A stretch of DNA of 6,129 nt from Candidatus Omnitrophota bacterium. GTDB lineage: Bacteria > Omnitrophota > Gorgyraeia > Gygaellales > Profunditerraquicolaceae. The DNA is taken from contig JAQTNM010000097.1 in NCBI GenBank assembly GCA_028713875.1, positions 1 to 6,129 on the forward strand. Reading direction: 5' to 3'. A program made the translations under genes and the position numbers. Each line of letters starts with the position of its first letter. The stretch's first letter is position 1. This document shows positions 1-5,564 of this stretch, piece after piece. Below the pieces are notes generated by a model, which worked only from the letters and a program-made list of their open reading frames with translations, did not search any database and was not told the DNA's origin.

Positions 1-109
1 TAAAGGTGGGGATACCGCTTTCAGCTGAAATGCCTGCGCCGGTAAAACATACTATCCTGCCCCTCTTAAGGGCATCCTTTAAATAACGGGCCGCTCTCTC
101 CGGGATCAT
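1..109 (-). CDS. Sir2-family NAD-dependent protein deacylase, N-terminal fragment (runs off window)
   Basis: Only the first 36 codons lie in the window. They start at an ATG (109-107) and end in the Sir2 NAD-binding signature CFTGAGISAESGIPTF (residues 21-36), preceded by a short amphipathic helix (residues 3-17). In the family, the GAGxS segment begins the Rossmann fold and contacts NAD; sirtuins remove acyl groups from lysine using NAD, giving nicotinamide and O-acyl-ADP-ribose in the cytoplasm. The SAESGIPTF wording is typical of class III (CobB/Sir2Af1-like) enzymes, inferred from this short stretch alone. The next codon begins with A, compatible with the Arg that usually follows. The ATG overlaps the pgeF stop as ATGA and has no clear Shine-Dalgarno site, so coupling to pgeF is likely. 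The catalytic His and zinc cysteines are outside the window, so intactness and acyl specificity cannot be judged. Confidence 0.9.
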   Translation of the reverse strand, partial: MIPERAARYLKDALKRGRIVCFTGAGISAESGIPTF

Positions 110-813
110 TTTAACATCGCGACCGACATCATCCTGCCGCATGACGGACCTTCTTTGCGAAAAGAAAACAAGTTAGCGTTATGACAGGATGTGCAGGAAC
201 TGGAATCGTTTATATTGACTTCGGGCACCCCGAGATCCAAAAGCTGTTTTTTATTTATCCCTGCCAGATCCAGGTAATACCTTGCGCCCCGATTTTGCAG
301 GCCGTAAGTAAAAAAATCCGGAAATTCTTTACCTACCTCATAACAGCAATCTCCTATGGCCGGGCCAAATCCCGCGTACAAATCAGCCGGCTTGGTAGCG
401 AATCTTTCGCGCATTAACTGCAGGGTTGAGGCAATGATGTTTTCTTTTGTGCCGCGCCAGCCGGCATGCACTAAAGCAATACTTTTATTTTTGGCATCAT
501 ACAAAAACACGGAAAGGCAATCTGCGGTAAATACCGCCAGGGGCAGCCCTCTTGTGCCGGTAACCAGGGCATCGCTATCGGCAATTGCCTCATCATAAGA
601 TAAGGCGCCCCTGCCCTTGTCTTTCTCGCATACGCATGTTGCTTTATTAGAGTGAACCTGCCTGGCGCAGACCAGGTCCCGGTAATCTATGCCCAGAGCT
701 CCCAGGAATTCTTTGCGGTTTCCCAGGGAATCATGCGTCCGGCCGTAAGCAAAAGACATATTGCGCGGTTTTTGGCTAAAAGCGCAAATTAAATCGGGCA
801 GCTTAAAGATCAC
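106..813 (-). CDS. pgeF: PgeF/YfiH/YlmD-family multicopper-oxidase-fold (DUF152) nucleoside/peptidoglycan-editing enzyme
   Basis: This 235-residue protein matches the Cu-oxidase_4 (DUF152) family along its length. The family signatures appear in order: AFS (11-13), RQVHS (51-55), TADCLSVFLYD (96-106), ALVHAGWRGT (113-122), GPAIGDCCYEVG (150-161), CTSCH (207-211), FSFRKEG (216-222) and GRMMSVAML (226-234). The expected metal/active-site triad is H54, C99 and H116. Family members are reported as purine nucleoside phosphorylase/adenosine deaminase-type enzymes (LACC1, YlmD) and, in E. coli, as a factor that keeps wrong amino acids out of peptidoglycan precursors; which role applies here cannot be told. 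Length is normal. The start is GTG (813-811), overlapping the rmuC stop as GTGA, with AGGA nine bases upstream. An internal ATG at residue 19 is rejected because it would remove the AFS strand. It ends by overlapping the sirtuin start by four bases. Confidence 0.93.
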   Translation of the reverse strand: MIFKLPDLICAFSQKPRNMSFAYGRTHDSLGNRKEFLGALGIDYRDLVCARQVHSNKATCVCEKDKGRGALSYDEAIADSDALVTGTRGLPLAVFTADCLSVFLYDAKNKSIALVHAGWRGTKENIIASTLQLMRERFATKPADLYAGFGPAIGDCCYEVGKEFPDFFTYGLQNRGARYYLDLAGINKKQLLDLGVPEVNINDSSSCTSCHNANLFSFRKEGPSCGRMMSVAMLK

Positions 814-1730
814 TTCTTGGCATCCTGAATATTGATGAGCCGGTCGGAAAACCTGTCCAGTTTCTTCTGGCTGTCTTCGTATTTACGGGAAGCATTGGCA
901 AGGTGAGAGCCGAGCAGGCCAAAGTCCTCTTTGAATTTTCCGATCTCTATGGAAAGGGTGTTGAGGTTCTTTAAGATATCCTTAGCGTTCTCTTCTATTT
1001 TGAACCCTTTTAGACCTAAGCATATTATCTCCAGGTACGCATAAAAGGTATTGGGTGATACCGGAAAGACTTTTTTGACGACACCATATGAGAAAAGGCC
1101 TTCGGTGATCATTACCTCATAATAGACGTTCTCAGCCGGGATATACATCAGGGCGAAATCATAGGTATTTTCGGCAGGCAGGATATATTTTGAGGCAATC
1201 TCGTCGATGCGGGCCTTCACGTCCTGGACAAACCTCTTACGGTGGGAATTCTTCTCCGTTTCATCCTGCGCAGAAAGCATCTTTTGGAAATTTTCCAGGC
1301 TGAATTTTGCATCTATCGGGACTAATTTTTCTGCCAAGATAATCACCGCATCCACCGCCTCGGAGGATTTAAAGCGATACTGCATCTGGTAATACTCTTT
1401 GGGCAGCACCTGCGAAAGAAGCGCCTCAAGCATCGTCTCTCCCATCTGCCCCCTGAATTTCGGAGCGCGCAGGAGCTCCTGCAGACTGGATATGTCCTTG
1501 CTGATTTCGTAAATCTGCAGGTTAGTCTGGTGCAATTGACCCAATTTCTCGTGGATATTCCCGAATATTTCAGTGGTGCCGCCCAAACTCCGCGCTATCG
1601 CCTGGTTGGCTTCCTGGATAGACTGACTCATTGCATTGAGCCGTTCATTAACCTGGGAAAATATCTTTAAAATAACGGCGACAATCGCTATAGAGAGGAC
1701 CAAAAAGAACGCGCCGGCTAACCAAATCAT
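810..1730 (-). CDS. rmuC: RmuC-family DNA recombination protein, short form
   Basis: The 306-residue product has one N-terminal membrane segment (about 2-22), a coiled-coil-like heptad region (about 25-90) and the RmuC domain. Key family stretches are LLRAPKFRGQMGE (86-98), the DAVI...VPIDAKFSLENF region (127-148) and VSPNTFYAYLEIICLGLKG (224-242), followed by a helical tail rich in Lys and Asp (245-306). RmuC proteins limit inversions between short inverted repeats in E. coli; the fold is related to restriction-endonuclease-like nucleases, but the activity is poorly defined. E. coli RmuC is about 475 residues, so this copy has a much shorter coiled coil, a form common in other phyla. The ATG start has GGGAG eight bases upstream and a likely promoter within the 65-base gap to ttcA, making it the first gene of a block with pgeF and the sirtuin. 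Its TGA overlaps the pgeF GTG. Confidence 0.92.
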   Translation of the reverse strand: MIWLAGAFFLVLSIAIVAVILKIFSQVNERLNAMSQSIQEANQAIARSLGGTTEIFGNIHEKLGQLHQTNLQIYEISKDISSLQELLRAPKFRGQMGETMLEALLSQVLPKEYYQMQYRFKSSEAVDAVIILAEKLVPIDAKFSLENFQKMLSAQDETEKNSHRKRFVQDVKARIDEIASKYILPAENTYDFALMYIPAENVYYEVMITEGLFSYGVVKKVFPVSPNTFYAYLEIICLGLKGFKIEENAKDILKNLNTLSIEIGKFKEDFGLLGSHLANASRKYEDSQKKLDRFSDRLINIQDAKK

Positions 1731-1738
1731 ATTTTTAA

Positions 1739-1743
1739 CTCCC
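1739..1743 (-). promoter_or_regulatory. Ribosome binding site of rmuC
   Basis: On the minus strand GGGAG lies eight bases before the rmuC ATG at 1730-1728. It is a fair Shine-Dalgarno match at the expected distance, it fixes the start codon, and it contrasts with the poor sites of the downstream coupled sirtuin gene and the upstream ttcA gene. Confidence 0.6.
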
Positions 1744-1772
1744 GCTTATATTACCTAAACAGTTGATAATCT

Positions 1773-1800
1773 ATTATATCACTACAATCACTTCGTTAAA
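1773..1800 (-). promoter_or_regulatory. Predicted sigma-70-type promoter with extended -10 for rmuC-pgeF-sirtuin
   Basis: Reading the minus strand, TGATATAAT gives a perfect TATAAT -10 hexamer (1778-1773) with the TGN extension (1781-1779). A weak -35 candidate, TTTAAC (1800-1795), sits 16 bases upstream and overlaps the end of ttcA, including its stop codon. Transcription would start near 1767-1765, giving a leader of about 35 bases before the rmuC ATG. An extended -10 usually compensates for a poor -35 element. This is prediction from consensus only, and no operator is evident around it. Confidence 0.55.
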
Positions 1801-2515
1801 GCAAATAATCCTTTTTAATCCTTTTTATGCTGCGGAATATGTTCTTTTTTACATCCGGGCATATCTTCTCCAGTTCTTTGATCATCTGCTCCATTTTAGT
1901 GCGCTTGGAAGTAACGGAATTGGGGCAGGAGCATTTTTCATGGGGAAAACCGGCTTCTTTCGCAAAGCGCCTGATCATATCCTCTTCAACATAGGCAAGA
2001 GGCCTGATGATGGTGATCTTGCCTTTGAATAACTCCTGCCTGGGCGCCATGGCCGAAATCTCTCCGTTAAAAAACAGGTTCAGCAGGATAGTTTCAACGA
2101 TATCGTCATGATGGTGGCCCAGGGCAACTTTATTGCAGCCAAAACGCACAGCTGTCTCAAAAAGCGCTTTGCGCCTGTTCCAAGCACACCAGAAACAGGT
2201 AATGTCCTTGCGGGTCTTGCCTTTTAATATATCTACCTTCTCAATATGGTAATTTAATCCTTGGGATTTAAAATATTCCCCTAATATTTTCGGGTGCATA
2301 CAGGGATATCCCAGGTCAATATGCACGGCCAAAAGCTCGTATTTTATGGGGACGAACTTCTGCCGGTCCGCTAAAACGCGCAGGAGCGTCAGGCTATCCT
2401 TGCCCCCTGAGACCGCCACTGCTATCTTATCGCCGTCGGAAAGCATGCCGTAATCGGTGATTGCTTTCCCAATACGTTTGGAAATGTAGAATTCCTGGCC
2501 TTCTAATAACGCCAT
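1796..2515 (-). CDS. ttcA: TtcA-family tRNA 2-thiocytidine (s2C32) biosynthesis protein, PP-loop ATPase
   Basis: This 239-residue protein carries the PP-loop ATP-binding motif SGGKDS (36-41), a CXXC pair (C107, C110), GHHHDD (133-138) followed by IVETILLNLF, and IRPLAYVEEDMIRRFA (170-185), all close to TtcA. TtcA activates C32 of certain tRNAs with ATP and replaces its oxygen with sulfur, using an oxygen-sensitive [4Fe-4S] cluster held by three cysteines. The C-terminal cysteine site here reads KCSC (C195, C197), where E. coli TtcA has a CXXC-type site. The protein is shorter than E. coli TtcA (about 311 residues), mainly through shorter ends. The ATG (2515-2513) has no good Shine-Dalgarno site and lies inside a 14-base palindrome; it is 23 bases after the stop of the small secreted protein, so co-transcription is likely. 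A related TtuA/NcsA-type tRNA thiolase is the main alternative, and less likely. Confidence 0.88.
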   Translation of the reverse strand: MALLEGQEFYISKRIGKAITDYGMLSDGDKIAVAVSGGKDSLTLLRVLADRQKFVPIKYELLAVHIDLGYPCMHPKILGEYFKSQGLNYHIEKVDILKGKTRKDITCFWCAWNRRKALFETAVRFGCNKVALGHHHDDIVETILLNLFFNGEISAMAPRQELFKGKITIIRPLAYVEEDMIRRFAKEAGFPHEKCSCPNSVTSKRTKMEQMIKELEKICPDVKKNIFRSIKRIKKDYLL

Positions 2516-2525
2516 ACCGGTATGG
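2512..2525. repeat. Perfect 14-base palindrome over the ttcA start codon
   Basis: The sequence CCATACCGGTATGG reads identically on both strands and contains the ttcA ATG (2515-2513). The symmetry stops at the next base pair on each side. It could be an operator or a small RNA structure masking the start, or chance. No second copy was noticed in the window. Confidence 0.4.
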
Positions 2526-2538
2526 AAAGAGGTTTTTC

Positions 2539-2817
2539 TTAATAAGATGTCACTATTTTTGACATAGTGGTCTTATCCATATCCTTGCCTAATTCTTTTA
2601 ATGTATAGGTGGCCACTAACCTGCCCGTTGCCTCCGAATACATATACACCGTGCCGACGGTATAGTCAAAAAAATTCAGCATCCCGTCACCTACGCTTAA
2701 GGTAATCTTGCTGAAATCCGGCTTATCCTGCGAGAAAGCGCGCAGGCTGATGCCCCCGATTGCGAAAGAAACAGCGACCAGCAGAAAAATAAACACCGCC
2801 CTTTTAAAAACCTTCAT
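2539..2817 (-). CDS. Small exported or membrane-anchored protein of unknown function
   Basis: I do not recognise this 92-residue protein. It begins with a basic stretch (K2, K5, R6) and a hydrophobic segment (about 7-24), followed by a possible signal peptidase I site after AFS (27-29); it would therefore be secreted across the inner membrane, or stay anchored if uncleaved. The mature part, about 63 residues, has no cysteine. It looks beta-rich in the middle (GTVYMYSEATGRLVATYTL, 55-73) and ends in a charged, helix-like tail. No catalytic motif is visible, and it lacks a lipobox. The gene looks real: its ATG has AAGGAGG five bases upstream, the strongest ribosome site in the window, and it fits between malQ and ttcA with short gaps on the same strand. 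A role with ttcA is not implied by sequence. It may be lineage-specific. Confidence 0.8.
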   Translation of the reverse strand: MKVFKRAVFIFLLVAVSFAIGGISLRAFSQDKPDFSKITLSVGDGMLNFFDYTVGTVYMYSEATGRLVATYTLKELGKDMDKTTMSKIVTSY

Positions 2818-2822
2818 CTTGC

Positions 2823-2829
2823 CCTCCTT
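2823..2829 (-). promoter_or_regulatory. Strong Shine-Dalgarno site of the small exported protein
   Basis: AAGGAGG on the minus strand lies five bases (GCAAG) before the ATG at 2817-2815. It is a near-perfect anti-16S match, supports the start choice, and suggests independent translation initiation after the intergenic hairpin. Confidence 0.8.
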
Positions 2830-2866
2830 ATATCCGGCGAATAATTAATTACCGGGGTAAAACATC

Positions 2867-2895
2867 TTCTCCCTGCCCGCCGCAGACAGGGAGAA
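2867..2895 (-). terminator. Intergenic hairpin after malQ, possible intrinsic terminator or processing site
   Basis: On the minus strand the arm TTCTCCCTG (2895-2887) pairs perfectly over nine bases with CAGGGAGAA (2875-2867) around an 11-base GC-rich loop. The 3' side continues GATGTTTTACC, so the U-tract is short and interrupted; termination would be weak at best. It begins about 30 bases after the malQ stop and ends about 50 bases before the next start. The rest of the 107-base gap (2818-2924) contains an AT-rich stretch but no promoter that I can defend. An upstream GGGAG (2900-2896) can pair instead with part of the first arm, so two folds compete. Confidence 0.45.
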
Positions 2896-2924
2896 CTCCC
2901 GTAAAGTTCATAGAGGCCTGTTTC

Positions 2925-4754
2925 TTAAGCCCTGGCTGAAGAAACAACCATTCCTTTGATCTTCGCGCAGACTTTATGTTTCAGCAAATCTTCCAGGGGT
3001 ATCGGGACTACCAGCGACCAGTTCCTGGGGCTGGTTGTGCCGGGGGTATTAATGCGGTATTGGTAGGGGTCGCCTTTAAAAATATTACCCAGGCTTAACC
3101 AGTCCACTATTGTTTCAATGCAGAATACCGAGCTTGAATTTAAAGTAAGTTTTAAGGCCGCCTCCAGCATCCTGGGATCCGCTTCTTCGCGCATCGGCCC
3201 GGTGAGCCCCAGGTGCTTCCAGAGCTTTTCTTTTTCCCGGTATGAGTTTTCATACAGATCAACAAAATCCTCCAGTTCTTCTTTTCTTCTACCGAGGATA
3301 GAAATTAATTCCCCGGCCGAGGAAATACTGCTTAACCAGCGCAGCCGGTTATGCCGGCAACATAGCGGCTCAAAGAGCTTTTCCTTGACAGAGGCGTAAT
3401 CTATAGCGCGTTCGCTGCATTTTCTGATAAAAAGCGCTTCATCAATGGTCCCGGCCTCATTCTCCCACCAGGCCGGCCAGTTAGTGGTATCGTGAGTGGA
3501 GAGCATGGCTACTGAAAGGACGCGGTAATCTAAGGGGGATAAAAAGTCGTGTTTTACTTTCCAGTCCTTAACCCAGCGTTGGACGTCATTGCCGGGAATG
3601 CCTAATTGCTCCAGCGCCTCCGTGCAAACCCTGGGTATTATCCCCAAGTCTTCAGCGCATAAAAGCATATCGGTGTTGTCTAAAATCACCGATAAAATAT
3701 TTATCCCGTGGCCGGCCCATTTCTGCTCTTCGGCAGGGTCAAAGGCCCCATGCAAACCCTGGTTCTCGCGGGGTTCGTTATAGGGGATACTCCAGATACG
3801 GAATAATCCGACTACATGGTCAATGCGCAGGATATCATAAAAATTTTCTGCGTATCTTAATTTTTCTCTCAAATACAAGTATCCGTCTTCTGCGATCTTG
3901 CCCCAGTTATAAGGCGGCATGCCCCAGCGCTGGCCTTTGGCGCAATACACATCCGGGGGCGCTCCGCTTGCAAAACCAAGCTTAAAGAATTCCGGGTGCG
4001 ACCAGACATCCGCGCTGTCCCTGGAAACCAGCATCGGCAGATCGCCCTTCATCAGGACATTCTTGCTCCGGGCATAATCTTTTACGCCTTTAAGCTGCTT
4101 ATAAAGCTCCCACTGCAGCCACATGCTGAAAGTAATCTCTCTGCCGTGCTCCTGCCGGAAATCTTCCAGGCTTGCCTTATTCCGGTCTTTATATCTGTTT
4201 TCCCATTCATACCACGGCAGCCCTCCATGGTATTTTTTAAGCACTAAAAAAAGCGCAAAATCATCCAGCCAGTAAACGTTCTGCCGGCAAAATTGTTTAA
4301 ACCCCGGGTCTGCCGCAACGTCCTCTTCATTGAACATCTGCCATAAAACCCCGGATTTTTCTCCTTTAATGCGGTAATCAACGCAAGAAGCGCCGCAGGT
4401 AAAGAGGTCCTTTAAACTCTTAATCTCCTCCTGGATTGATTTGTGTTTAGAATAAGGCGGGGAACGTAAAGACAGGTAGGCCGGCTCAAGGGCAAAAGAA
4501 CTTAAGGCGTCATAAGGGCAGAAGGTGGCGCCCAACTCATTCAAAGGCAGAAGCTGGATAACGGATAGGCCCGTCTGAACGCACCAGTCAACAAGCAGCT
4601 TTAAATCCTCTAATTCTCCTATCCCCAGGCTTTTTTTGGAAAATACGGAAAACAGCGGCACCAAAATGCCCGCACGCCTGCGTAAACCAACCTCTTTCCA
4701 TTTATCCGCACACCTTTTTTGAAGCAGGTATGCGCTTAAATTCTGTTCTGTCAT
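2925..4754 (-). CDS. malQ: 4-alpha-glucanotransferase (amylomaltase, GH77)
   Basis: The 609-residue protein is a GH77 disproportionating enzyme: it cuts an alpha-1,4-glucan and transfers the piece to another glucan or glucose in the cytoplasm, in maltodextrin or glycogen turnover. Motifs in order: GILVPLFSV (29-37), LGIGELEDLKLLVDW (43-57), QLLPLNELG (67-75), PYDALSSFALEP (80-91), MKGDLP (235-240), WGMPPYNW (277-284), LRIDHVVGL (309-317), CAEDLG (366-371), STHDTTN (419-425) and NTPGTTSPRNW (569-579). The predicted nucleophile is D312, the acid/base E368 and the stabiliser D422. Spacing to the third catalytic Asp resembles the roughly 500-residue Thermus enzyme, but the part after it is about 80 residues longer. 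There is no signal peptide or separate carbohydrate-binding domain. The ATG directly abuts the prepilin peptidase TAA and lacks a good ribosome site, suggesting coupling. Confidence 0.95.
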   Translation of the reverse strand: MTEQNLSAYLLQKRCADKWKEVGLRRRAGILVPLFSVFSKKSLGIGELEDLKLLVDWCVQTGLSVIQLLPLNELGATFCPYDALSSFALEPAYLSLRSPPYSKHKSIQEEIKSLKDLFTCGASCVDYRIKGEKSGVLWQMFNEEDVAADPGFKQFCRQNVYWLDDFALFLVLKKYHGGLPWYEWENRYKDRNKASLEDFRQEHGREITFSMWLQWELYKQLKGVKDYARSKNVLMKGDLPMLVSRDSADVWSHPEFFKLGFASGAPPDVYCAKGQRWGMPPYNWGKIAEDGYLYLREKLRYAENFYDILRIDHVVGLFRIWSIPYNEPRENQGLHGAFDPAEEQKWAGHGINILSVILDNTDMLLCAEDLGIIPRVCTEALEQLGIPGNDVQRWVKDWKVKHDFLSPLDYRVLSVAMLSTHDTTNWPAWWENEAGTIDEALFIRKCSERAIDYASVKEKLFEPLCCRHNRLRWLSSISSAGELISILGRRKEELEDFVDLYENSYREKEKLWKHLGLTGPMREEADPRMLEAALKLTLNSSSVFCIETIVDWLSLGNIFKGDPYQYRINTPGTTSPRNWSLVVPIPLEDLLKHKVCAKIKGMVVSSARA

Positions 4755-5564
4755 TTAACGGGCAAAAATAAGCTTCAGGATCTGGTTGAACCAGAATACG
4801 CAAATAAAGGCCGCCAAAGACAAGAACGGGCCATAAGGAATAGTGTGGCTCTTTTTCCAGATAAGATTAATAACGCCTACGACTGCAGCAAAAAAAGGAG
4901 CCAGGAAAAAGGTTAATAATGCCGTTGGCCAGCCTAAAAATGCCCCTACCATGGCCAGCAGCTTTACGTCGCCGAAACCCATGGATTCGGTTTCGCCGTC
5001 TATCGGGCCTTTTTTGAGCAGCTTGAAATAAACCTGGTCAAAAAGAAAACCGGTCAGCCAGATTACCCCCCCGCCGATAATTATCCCCAGGAAGGAATTA
5101 ATCAGGGGTCTCCAGTCATAAGCAAAAGACCTGTAGTGCAACCCCCGCATACCGTTGAACAATAACCCCAGAGCAATACCGCCTAAAGAGACCTCATCGG
5201 GGATAATACGGTGGTTTATATCTACGAAAGTGGCCACAATCAAGGCCGAGCTAAAAATAACATAGAAAATAAAATCAAAACTTAAGCCGTAACGCTGGTA
5301 GAATGTCAAAAATACGCCTGCCGTAAGCAATTCCACGGTGAAATACCGCAATGGTATCTTTTCTTTGCAAAACCTGCAGCGGCCGCCGAGCATAAGATAG
5401 CTTAAAAAGGGGACGTTATCGTACCAGGGGATGGTCTTTTTGCATTTCGGGCAATGGGAGCGCGGCCTGACCACGGATTCCCCCAAAGGCATGCGGTGAA
5501 TGCAGACATTAAGGAAACTGCCCGCAAGTGAACCAAAAATAAAAACCGCTATTTTATCCAGCAT
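4755..5564 (-). CDS. pilD: Type 4 prepilin leader peptidase / N-methyltransferase
   Basis: This 269-residue polytopic inner-membrane protein belongs to the GspO/PilD family of aspartyl proteases. It cleaves the short leader of type IV prepilins or pseudopilins at the cytoplasmic face and methylates the new N terminus. The N-terminal segment FGSLAGSFLNVCIHRMP (10-26) is a family signature. A cytoplasmic zinc loop has two CXXC pairs (C38/C41 and C63/C66), so the methylation-associated domain is present. The catalytic aspartates are D115 (in VDINHRIIPD) and D199 (in the GFGD motif, 196-199). Several hydrophobic segments follow, ending with IPYGPFLS (242-249). Length is typical. It overlaps the aroE end by 11 bases and runs directly into malQ. 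No pilin or secretion gene is adjacent, so whether it serves type IV pili (pilD) or type II secretion (gspO) cannot be decided. Confidence 0.94.
   Translation of the reverse strand: MLDKIAVFIFGSLAGSFLNVCIHRMPLGESVVRPRSHCPKCKKTIPWYDNVPFLSYLMLGGRCRFCKEKIPLRYFTVELLTAGVFLTFYQRYGLSFDFIFYVIFSSALIVATFVDINHRIIPDEVSLGGIALGLLFNGMRGLHYRSFAYDWRPLINSFLGIIIGGGVIWLTGFLFDQVYFKLLKKGPIDGETESMGFGDVKLLAMVGAFLGWPTALLTFFLAPFFAAVVGVINLIWKKSHTIPYGPFLSLAAFICVFWFNQILKLIFAR

Noticed and set aside
19..30. 12-base palindrome TTTCAGCTGAAA
   Set aside because: It encodes part of the invariant sirtuin GISAES segment, so the symmetry is most simply due to coding constraint and chance.
1469..1482. 14-base palindrome GCAGGAGCTCCTGC inside rmuC
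   Set aside because: It falls in codons of a conserved RmuC stretch (QELLRA), has no terminator tract and needs no regulatory explanation.
1763..2032. Plus-strand open frame of 89 codons antisense to the ttcA end
   Set aside because: It lies opposite a clear TtcA-family gene, shows no recognisable domain and lacks a convincing ribosome site. Its protein resembles a shadow translation.
2818..2866. Separate promoter for the small exported protein
   Set aside because: The AT-rich stretch TAATTAATTATT was checked for -10 elements, but none had a reasonable -35 at 16-18 bases.
3118..3399. Plus-strand open frame antisense to malQ
   Set aside because: Serine- and arginine-rich shadow of malQ codons with no family match. 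Similar plus-strand frames at 181-417, 356-598, 1207-1392, 3589-3783, 3996-4247, 4843-5031 and 5780-5971 were dropped for the same reason.
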